Source: Acidobacteriota bacterium (lineage in GTDB: Bacteria > Acidobacteriota > Terriglobia > Versatilivoradales > Versatilivoraceae). Taken from it: a stretch of 64,000 bases of DNA. Each line of letters opens with the position of its first letter. Within the stretch, counting starts at the first letter, position 1. The position numbers and the translations under genes are program-made. The stretch covers positions 1-64,000 of the forward strand of contig JAPPDF010000030.1 in the NCBI GenBank assembly GCA_028875575.1, given 5' to 3'. Positions 57,829 to 64,000 of the stretch are shown piece after piece. Below the pieces are notes generated by a model. The model was given only the letters and a program-made list of their open reading frames with translations, had not been told where the DNA came from and did not search any database.

Positions 57829-59277
57829 ATGCCTTCAGCCAACGAAACCATTCAGGAACTGGCCAACCAGGAGTACAAGTACGGGTTCGTCACCGACATC
57901 GAGTCCGATGCCATTCCCCGAGGATTGAACGAAGAGGTCGTTCGCACCATCTCGGCCAGAAAGAACGAGCCGGACTTCCTGCTGGAGTGGCGGCTGCGGG
58001 CCTACCGGCACTGGCTCACCATGAAGGAGCCGGCTTGGCACAATGTCCACTATCCGCCGATCGACTACCAGGACATCATCTACTACGCCGCCCCCAAGAG
58101 CGGCAAGGACGGCCCCAAGAGTCTGGACGAGGTCGATCCCGAGCTGCTGCAGACCTACGAAAAGCTGGGGATTTCCCTGCAGGAGCAGGAGCGCCTGAGC
58201 GGCGTGGCCGTGGATGCCGTCTTCGACAGCGTTTCGGTGGCCACCACCTTTCGCGAGAAGCTGGCGGAGCTCGGCATTATCTTCTGTTCCTTCTCGGAGG
58301 CCGTCCAGAGCCACCCGGAGCTGGTGAAGCAGTATCTGGGCTCGGTGGTTCCCTATACCGACAACTTCTTTGCCACGCTCAACTCGGCCGTGTTCAGCGA
58401 CGGATCGTTCTGCTATATCCCCAAGGGGGTTCGTTGCCCCATGGAGCTCTCCACCTATTTCCGCATCAACGCCAAGGACACCGGGCAATTCGAACGCACG
58501 CTGATCATTGCCGACGACGACAGCTACGTGAGCTATCTGGAGGGCTGCACGGCGCCCCGCAGGGACGAGAACCAGCTCCACGCGGCGGTGGTCGAACTGG
58601 TAGCCCTGGACCGGGCCCAAATCAAGTACTCGACCGTGCAGAACTGGTATCCCGGGGACAAGGAGGGCAAGGGAGGCATCTACAACTTCGTCACCAAGCG
58701 GGGCAAGTGCCGGGGAGTGGAATCCAAGATCTCCTGGACCCAGGTGGAGACGGGCTCGTCCATCACCTGGAAGTATCCGAGCTGTCTCCTGCAGGGGGAT
58801 CGCTCAATCGGCGAGTTCTACTCGGTGGCGGTCACCAACAATTTCCAGCAGGCCGACACCGGAACCAAGATGATCCACATCGGCCGGGATACCCGGAGCA
58901 CCATTGTCTCCAAGGGGATATCGGCGGGCCATGGCCAGAACACATACCGGGGGGCGGTCAAGATCCTCAAGGGCGCTGCCGGGGCTCGCAACTATTCCCA
59001 GTGCGACTCGATGCTCATGGGGGACGCCTGCGGCGCCCACACATTTCCCTACATCGAGGTCAAGAACAGCACGGCTCAGATGGAGCATGAGGCCTCGACC
59101 TCGAAGATCGGGGAAGACCAGATTTTCTACTGCAAGCAGCGAGGCATTGAGGCGGAAGATGCCGTCTCCATGATCGTGAATGGCTTCTGCAAGGAAGTGT
59201 TTCGCGAGTTGCCCATGGAGTTTGCGGTCGAGGCTCGCAAGCTGCTGGGCGTCAGCCTGGAGGGCAGCGTCGGATAA
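57829..59277 (+). CDS. sufB: Fe-S cluster assembly scaffold protein SufB
   Basis: Scaffold of the SufBC2D complex on which clusters are built. 482 aa. Conserved stretches: [99 protein letters not shown], and the C-terminal [22 protein letters not shown] with the cluster-relevant cysteine. TAAGGAG lies eight bases before ATG 57829. sufC follows 55 bases downstream. Confidence 0.97.
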   Translation: MPSANETIQELANQEYKYGFVTDIESDAIPRGLNEEVVRTISARKNEPDFLLEWRLRAYRHWLTMKEPAWHNVHYPPIDYQDIIYYAAPKSGKDGPKSLDEVDPELLQTYEKLGISLQEQERLSGVAVDAVFDSVSVATTFREKLAELGIIFCSFSEAVQSHPELVKQYLGSVVPYTDNFFATLNSAVFSDGSFCYIPKGVRCPMELSTYFRINAKDTGQFERTLIIADDDSYVSYLEGCTAPRRDENQLHAAVVELVALDRAQIKYSTVQNWYPGDKEGKGGIYNFVTKRGKCRGVESKISWTQVETGSSITWKYPSCLLQGDRSIGEFYSVAVTNNFQQADTGTKMIHIGRDTRSTIVSKGISAGHGQNTYRGAVKILKGAAGARNYSQCDSMLMGDACGAHTFPYIEVKNSTAQMEHEASTSKIGEDQIFYCKQRGIEAEDAVSMIVNGFCKEVFRELPMEFAVEARKLLGVSLEGSVG

Positions 59278-59332
59278 CCGTCCAGCTCAGCTGCGCCGGT
59301 GGGGAGACAGACTAAGGAGGAAGGGGAACGCG

Positions 59333-60106
59333 GTGCTGAAGATCGAAGATTTGCACGTTGAAGTGGAGGGGAAGCCGATTCTGAAAGGGGTGAACCTGGA
59401 AGTGGCTTCGGGAGAAGTGCACGCCATCATGGGTCCCAACGGGTCGGGCAAGAGCACGCTGGCCCAGGTGTTGGCGGGCCGGGAAAGTTTCGAAGTGACC
59501 CGGGGCAGGGTTTTCTACAGGGACCGGGACCTGTTGGACATGGAGCCCGAGGAGCGGGCCTGCGAAGGCGTCTTCATGGCCTTTCAATACCCGGTGGAGA
59601 TCCCTGGAGTGAGCAACGTCTATTTCCTGAAAGCCGCCATGAACGCCATCCGCAATCATCGGGGCGAGGAAGAGCTGGACGCCATGGAGTTCATGAAGGT
59701 CGTTCGGGAAAAAATCAAGCTGGTGAACCTGGACCAGAGCTTCATCAGCCGTTCCGTCAACGAGGGTTTCTCGGGCGGCGAGAAGAAGCGAAACGAGATT
59801 TTTCAGATGGCGGTGCTCGACCCGACTCTGGCCATCCTCGACGAAACCGACTCGGGACTCGACATCGACGCCCTCAAGACGGTCGCCGACGGCGTCAACG
59901 CCTTGCGCCGGCCCGACCGCGCCATCGTGGTCATCACTCACTACCAGCGGTTGCTGAACTACATCGTGCCCGATCGCGTGCATGTGCTTTCGGGCGGGGA
60001 GATCGTCAAGTCGGGGGACAAGGATCTTGCCCTCGAACTGGAAGCCAGGGGCTACGGTTGGATCGAAGCTCAGGTTGCCGTGACACCGGCTGAGAGACAC
60101 GCATGA
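59333..60106 (+). CDS. sufC: Fe-S assembly ATPase SufC
   Basis: ABC-type ATPase of the SufBC2D complex, 257 aa. Walker A GPNGSGKSTLAQVLAG near residue 37, the SufC-specific AFQYPVEIPGVSNVYFLK, signature FSGGEKKRNEIFQMAVL, and Walker B LAILDETDSGLDIDALK. The start is GTG 59333 with AAGGAGGAAGGGG before it; upstream frame starts would lie inside sufB. Its stop overlaps the sufD ATG (ATGA). Confidence 0.97.
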   Translation: MLKIEDLHVEVEGKPILKGVNLEVASGEVHAIMGPNGSGKSTLAQVLAGRESFEVTRGRVFYRDRDLLDMEPEERACEGVFMAFQYPVEIPGVSNVYFLKAAMNAIRNHRGEEELDAMEFMKVVREKIKLVNLDQSFISRSVNEGFSGGEKKRNEIFQMAVLDPTLAILDETDSGLDIDALKTVADGVNALRRPDRAIVVITHYQRLLNYIVPDRVHVLSGGEIVKSGDKDLALELEARGYGWIEAQVAVTPAERHA

Positions 60107-61449
60107 ATCGAAACCCGGCTGAATCGGCCCCCGAGCAGCAACGCTACCTGTCCCAGTTCGACTCTTTTTCTCGCCGCCAGTCGGACCGCGACCCTGCCTG
60201 GCTGACTGAGAAGCGCCAGGCGGCGATCCGGTGCTTCACCCGGCACGGATTCCCGACCACTCACCATGAGGCCTGGCGTTTTACCAGCCTCACGCCGCTG
60301 ACGCGGACTGCCTTTGCTCATGCCGGCGCTACGGATTCCCGGCCCTCCCCGGTTGGCCTGGACTCCCTGACGGGAGCCGACTCTTCGGCCTGCCGGCTGG
60401 TTTTCCTGAACGGACGATTCTCTCCGGAACACTCTTCTCTCGGCGAGCTGCCGCCGGGCGTTCGGGTTCAGGGAGCGGGGCAACTCCTCAACGGGGAAAC
60501 CCCTTCCGTCCGGCAGGCACTGGGTCTCTACGCCGGAAACGGGGAAGAAGTCTTCGCCGCCCTGAATACGGCTTTCCTGCAGGATTTCGCCCTGGTCCAT
60601 CTTCCCGGAAACACCGTGGTGGAGCAGCCCATACACTTGCATTTTCACTCGGGCAGCGAAGGGGAACCGGTGGTTTCCTATCCGCGATGCCTGGTGCTGG
60701 CCGGCGCCAACAGCCAGGCCCGCATCGTGGAAAGCTATTCGGGCGCCCCCGACTCCCTTTACTTCACCAACACGGTGACCGAGTTGGTGGCGCGGGAGGG
60801 TGCGGTCGTGGAGCACTACAAGCTGCAGCAAGAGAGCCTCAGGGCCTTTCATATCTCCACCATGCAATTTCAGCTCGGACGCAGCGCCACCGTATCTTCC
60901 CATTCCATTTCCCTGGGAGGAGCCCTGGTCCGCAATCACGTCAACGCGGTCCTGGATGGCGAGGGCGCCGAAGCCACCTTGAACGGCTTCTCTCTCACGA
61001 CCGGCAAGCAGCACGTGGACAACCACACCTCCATCGACCACGCCAAGCCCCATTGCAACAGCTTCGAGCTTTACAAGGGGATCCTGGATGACCGTTCCAG
61101 CGGGGTCTTCAACGGCCGCATCATCGTGCGGCCCCACGCCCAGAAAACCGATTCGAAGCAGACCAACCAGAATCTGCTGCTCTCCGAGGAGGCCCTGGTC
61201 AACACCAACCCCCAGTTGGAGATCTATGCCGACGACGTGAAATGCACCCACGGGGCCACCATCGGGCAATTGGACCCCCAGGCCGTCTTCTATCTGCAGT
61301 CGCGGGGGATCGGCCGGGAGGCTGCCCGCCAGCTCTTGACCTTTGCCTTTGCCAACGACATTGCCTCCCAGATCCGAATCGAGCCCATTCGCGCCCGGCT
61401 GGAGAAGACGCTCTTTCACCGCCTGGCGGAGAAGGGACCCAAGGGGTGA
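60103..61449 (+). CDS. sufD: Fe-S cluster assembly protein SufD
   Basis: Partner of SufB in the scaffold, 448 aa. The N-terminal helical part ends near RFSPEHSSLGELPPGVRVQ; the beta-helix core includes GALVRNHVNAVLDGEGAEATLNGF, DNHTSIDHAKPHCNSFELYKGILDDRSSGVFNGRIIVRPHAQKTDSKQTNQNLLLSEEALVNTNPQLEIYADDVKCTHGATIGQLD, with the conserved histidine. Four-base overlap with sufC indicates translational coupling. Confidence 0.96.
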   Translation: MNRNPAESAPEQQRYLSQFDSFSRRQSDRDPAWLTEKRQAAIRCFTRHGFPTTHHEAWRFTSLTPLTRTAFAHAGATDSRPSPVGLDSLTGADSSACRLVFLNGRFSPEHSSLGELPPGVRVQGAGQLLNGETPSVRQALGLYAGNGEEVFAALNTAFLQDFALVHLPGNTVVEQPIHLHFHSGSEGEPVVSYPRCLVLAGANSQARIVESYSGAPDSLYFTNTVTELVAREGAVVEHYKLQQESLRAFHISTMQFQLGRSATVSSHSISLGGALVRNHVNAVLDGEGAEATLNGFSLTTGKQHVDNHTSIDHAKPHCNSFELYKGILDDRSSGVFNGRIIVRPHAQKTDSKQTNQNLLLSEEALVNTNPQLEIYADDVKCTHGATIGQLDPQAVFYLQSRGIGREAARQLLTFAFANDIASQIRIEPIRARLEKTLFHRLAEKGPKG

Positions 61450-61469
61450 CCCGGATGAGGAGGGCAACC

Positions 61470-62726
61470 ATGCCATTGGTGCAGCCGGCCGCGCCGCCGC
61501 TGGATGTCGACCGGGTGCGCCGCGACTTCCCCATCCTTTCGAACCGCGCCGCCGGCAAACCGCTGGTCTATCTCGACAGCGCGGCGTCCACACAGAAACC
61601 GACTCCGGTAATCGAAGCCATGAACGCCTTCTATCGCGAGGGCTATTCCAACATTCACCGGGGCCTCTACGCGCTCAGCATGGAAGCCACCGAGGCCTAC
61701 GAGGAAGTTCGCTGCAAAGTGCAGCGGTTCATCAATGCCCGGGAGTCCCGCGAGGTCGTGTTCGTCAGGGGAACAACCGAGGCCATCAACCTGGTGGCCG
61801 GCACACTGGCCCGCCAGCGGCTCGAGGCCGGCGACGAGATCCTGATCTCGACCCTGGAGCACCACTCCAACATCGTGCCCTGGCAGAGGATCTGCGAGGA
61901 AAAGGGCGGGACTCTGCGAGTAGCCCCCATCGATGACAACGGGGAAGTCCGCCTGGAGGCCTTTGAAAAGGCTCTAGGCTCCCGAACCCGCCTGGTGGCC
62001 ATCGCCCACGTCTCCAACGCCCTGGGAACCGTCAATCCCGTCGCCGAAATGGTTCGGATGGCCCATCGCCGGGAGATCCCGGTGCTGGTGGACGGAGCCC
62101 AGGCCGCTCCCCACCTCCAACTGGACGTTCAAGCCCTGGACTGCGACTTCTATGCCTTTTCGGGACACAAGGTCTACGGTCCCACCGGAGTGGGCGTTCT
62201 CTACGGGAAAGCGTCCCTGCTGGAAGCCATGCCGCCCTACCAGTGTGGAGGCGAGATGATTCGTTCGGTCTCCTTCGAGCGCACCAGCTACAGGGAGATC
62301 CCCTACCGGTTCGAGGCGGGGACGCCCGATATCGTCGGGGTCATCGGACTGGGAGCTGCCCTGGACTACTTGGACGCCATCGACCTGGAAGACATTGCCG
62401 CTCACGAAGCTGAGCTCTTGTCCTACGCGACCGAAGCGCTCGCCTCGGTTCCGGGAGTACGAATCGTCGGTCGAGCCGGGCGCAAGGCAGGCGTGCTCTC
62501 CTTTGTGGTCGAGGGCGCCCACCCCCACGATATCGGGACCATTCTGGACCGGGAGGGAATCGCCATTCGCGGCGGCCATCACTGCGCCCAGCCGCTGATG
62601 GAACGCCTGGGACTGCCGGCCACGGCCCGCGCCTCCTTCGGTCTCTACAACACGCAGGCGGAGGTGGACCGACTGCTGGATGGGGTTCGCAAGGTCAGGG
62701 AGATTTTTGGTTCATGTCCGAGTTGA
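61470..62726 (+). CDS. sufS: cysteine desulfurase SufS
   Basis: PLP enzyme that frees sulfur from cysteine. 418 aa. VRRDFPILSNRAAGKPLVYLDSAASTQKP, REVVFVRGTTEAINLVA, STLEHHSNIVPWQ, the PLP lysine in FSGHKVYGPTGVGVLYG and the active-site cysteine in RGGHHCAQPLMERLG. ATG 61470 is selected over ATG 61455 since AGGAGGG lies five to six bases before it. It overlaps the sufU start by 13 bases. Confidence 0.96.
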   Translation: MPLVQPAAPPLDVDRVRRDFPILSNRAAGKPLVYLDSAASTQKPTPVIEAMNAFYREGYSNIHRGLYALSMEATEAYEEVRCKVQRFINARESREVVFVRGTTEAINLVAGTLARQRLEAGDEILISTLEHHSNIVPWQRICEEKGGTLRVAPIDDNGEVRLEAFEKALGSRTRLVAIAHVSNALGTVNPVAEMVRMAHRREIPVLVDGAQAAPHLQLDVQALDCDFYAFSGHKVYGPTGVGVLYGKASLLEAMPPYQCGGEMIRSVSFERTSYREIPYRFEAGTPDIVGVIGLGAALDYLDAIDLEDIAAHEAELLSYATEALASVPGVRIVGRAGRKAGVLSFVVEGAHPHDIGTILDREGIAIRGGHHCAQPLMERLGLPATARASFGLYNTQAEVDRLLDGVRKVREIFGSCPS

Positions 62727-63160
62727 TGGACCTCTACCAGGAGGTTATCCTGGACCACACGCGGAAGCCGCGCAATTTCGGCAGCCTGGATAGTGCCACC
62801 CACCGGGCCGAAGGCCACAATCCGCTCTGCGGGGATAAAGTGTCGGTTGCCCTGGAGCTCGACGGGGACGTCGTCCGGGACATTCGCTTCCAGGGCAAGG
62901 GTTGCGCCATTTCCACCGCTTCCGCCTCCATGATGACCGAGTTGCTGAAGGGCCAAAAAGCCGCTGTTCTCACCACGGTCTTTCGTCAGTTCCAGGACCT
63001 GGTGACCGGCAAGACGATCGAGCCGCCGGAAGATCTGGGGAAGCTGGTGGCTTTTGCCGGCGTGGCCGCCTTTCCGGTTCGGGTCAAGTGCGCCACCCTG
63101 GCCTGGCACACGGTCAAGGCCGCCCTGGAGAACCGGGAGCAATCCGTTACCACCGAGTAG
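62714..63160 (+). CDS. sufU: SufU-type sulfur transfer protein
   Basis: 148-aa zinc-dependent partner that accepts persulfide sulfur from SufS. MDLYQEVILDHTRKPRNFG, the zinc/sulfur-site cysteines in NPLCGDKV, GKGCAISTASASMMTELLKG, and VKCATLAWHTV. The insertion typical of SufU relative to IscU (PEDLGKLVAFAGVAAFPVR) is present. Its gene order after sufS is the Gram-positive-like SufBCDSU arrangement. Confidence 0.93.
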   Translation: MSELMDLYQEVILDHTRKPRNFGSLDSATHRAEGHNPLCGDKVSVALELDGDVVRDIRFQGKGCAISTASASMMTELLKGQKAAVLTTVFRQFQDLVTGKTIEPPEDLGKLVAFAGVAAFPVRVKCATLAWHTVKAALENREQSVTTE

Positions 63161-63213
63161 GCGGAAGCCAAGTTTCCGAGGTCTTGGCGAGCCAGCGCCT
63201 CAGACCGACTAAC

Positions 63214-63313
63214 CATTGAATTGTTGATTGCAGATTTCCGGTTGTCGATTCGGCAGTAAGCACAACTGATCTTGCCTCAAATCAAAAATCCGCAATCGAG
63301 AATCCGAAATTTA
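63214..63313. repeat. AT-rich inverted-repeat patch between sufU and sufT
   Basis: TTGAATTGTTGATTGCAGAT (63217 on) faces CAAATCAAAAATCCGCAATC (63277 on). Same low-complexity style as the flanks of C1 and C3. It separates sufU from sufT by 164 bases. Confidence 0.5.
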
Positions 63314-63324
63314 AGGATGCGACC

Positions 63325-63666
63325 ATGACCACCGACACCACCCCCAGCGAGTCCCCTCCCTCGGAAGCGTTGAAGCAGCGGATTATCGAGGTGCTGCAAA
63401 CGGTTTACGACCCTGAAATTCCCGTCAACATCTACGAGATCGGACTCATCTACGAAATCGATATCGATCCCTCCAATGCCGTCAAGATCCAAATGACCCT
63501 CACCTCGCCGGCCTGTCCGGTTGCCGGCACACTGCCGGGCGAGGTCGAATCGAGGGTTGCCGGGGCGGAAGGGGTGTCCTCTGCACAAGTCGAATTGGTT
63601 TGGGATCCGCCCTGGAGTCCGGCCAAGATGTCGGAAGCCGCCAAGCTGCAATTGGGGATGCTCTGA
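63325..63666 (+). CDS. sufT: SufT-like MIP18-family protein (DUF59)
   Basis: 113 aa, probably an Fe-S cluster carrier or assembly helper. QRIIEVLQTVYDPEIPVNIYEIGLIYEIDID, the TSPACPVAGTLPGEVESRV loop with the conserved cysteine, and VELVWDPPWSPAKMSEAAKLQLGM are SufT/PaaD-type features. Its position after sufBCDSU supports the SufT call over PaaD. ATG 63325 follows 'AAGGATGCGACC'; the two start options are only a few codons apart. Confidence 0.88.
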   Translation: MTTDTTPSESPPSEALKQRIIEVLQTVYDPEIPVNIYEIGLIYEIDIDPSNAVKIQMTLTSPACPVAGTLPGEVESRVAGAEGVSSAQVELVWDPPWSPAKMSEAAKLQLGML

Positions 63667-63716
63667 CCCCGACATTTCCTGTTGAATTCTGCCCCAAAAG
63701 AAATCAGACTTTTTGC

Positions 63717-64000
63717 ATGAACCTTCCGAATCTGCTGACCCTGTCCCGCATCTTCGCGGTCCCTCTTCTGGTCGTCGTCCTTCTCACCCGAGTTTACAAC
63801 CCGGAAAGGCAGGTCGAGAGCCTCTCCGTCATCCTGGCCACCGTGATCTTTCTCGGTGCCTCCATCACCGACTACTTCGACGGCTACCTGGCTCGACGGC
63901 GCCGGCAAGTGACCACGCTCGGCATGCTCCTGGATCCAATGGCGGACAAATTACTGATTTCGGCTGCCTTCATCTCGCTGGTGGAGCTGGGTTGGGCGCC
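63717..64000 (+). CDS. pgsA: CDP-diacylglycerol-glycerol-3-phosphate 3-phosphatidyltransferase, partial
   Basis: First 94 residues of a membrane enzyme making phosphatidylglycerol phosphate. MNLPNLLTLSRIFAVPLLVV is the usual PgsA start. The CDP-alcohol phosphotransferase motif D-x2-D-G-x2-A-R-x8-G-x3-D-x3-D is complete (DYFDGYLARRRR through LLDPMADK). The gene runs off the window. It was not in a track of complete frames because no stop is reached. Phosphatidylserine synthase is an alternative but the N-terminus favours PgsA. Confidence 0.88.
   Translation, partial: MNLPNLLTLSRIFAVPLLVVVLLTRVYNPERQVESLSVILATVIFLGASITDYFDGYLARRRRQVTTLGMLLDPMADKLLISAAFISLVELGWA

Overview
The window reads as one continuous stretch of a high-GC, Gram-negative chromosome, most likely from an Acidobacteriota member. 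The best lineage markers are a VWFA-related secreted protein of the type typical of Acidobacteria, a very large Oar-like TonB-dependent receptor next to it, and a futalosine-pathway menaquinone gene (mqnA). The lpt genes and lpxC show an outer membrane with LPS. Both ends cut genes: a DinG/XPD-type helicase on the left and a CDP-alcohol phosphatidyltransferase on the right. There is no prophage, CRISPR array or transposase gene. What is unusual is the number of short non-coding, inverted-repeat elements between the genes.

Layout. 1-3168 (+): helicase, ribA, a TlpA-like lipoprotein. 3146-12754 (-): recJ-lptC/A-lptB-rpoN-hpf-[element pair]-rapZ-enolase-superfamily enzyme, a variant of the classic lpt-rpoN-hpf-ptsN-rapZ cluster. 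13256-24298: zinc transporter, mutS2, dnaG, rpoD, tRNA-Met, a zinc-ribbon protein, RNase HI, mqnA (-), S41 protease. 24711-30789 (-): RraA-like protein, thiE, a small membrane protein, then rpsP-khpA-rimM-trmD-rplS-rnhB and two envelope proteins. 31271-36404 (-): VWFA protein, TonB receptor, Nudix hydrolase. 36600-42808 (+): F-type ATP synthase b'-b-delta-alpha-gamma-beta-epsilon, without subunits a and c. 42854-44245: a lysine riboswitch with an intrinsic terminator, then homocitrate synthase. 44552-47320: LolA-like protein and hslVU. 47701-53886: FN3 lipoprotein and a three-gene biotin-dependent acyl-CoA carboxylase with an unknown secreted protein in its middle. 54003-56598 (-): serS and lpxC. 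57175-63666 (+): an Rrf2-type regulator with a clear promoter and operator, then sufBCDSU and sufT. 63717-end: start of pgsA.

The strongest new observation is the lysine riboswitch at 42854-43022. All five helices, the conserved core and a terminator/antiterminator switch can be drawn, and it sits directly before a homocitrate synthase, the first enzyme of the alpha-aminoadipate route to lysine. The second is a set of repeat families, named A to E here, with terminal inverted repeats and nested hairpins. An A+B pair lies between hpf and rapZ, where ptsN or hprK often sits: its ends contribute the hpf stop codon and touch the rapZ start codon. A C element separates atpG from atpD. A D element carries its central loop inverted relative to its sister copy.

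Gene starts were chosen from family alignment and visible Shine-Dalgarno sequences. Where these disagree, or no standard start codon exists (rnhB, the VWFA protein), the entry says so. All family assignments come from reading motifs by eye, not from database searches.
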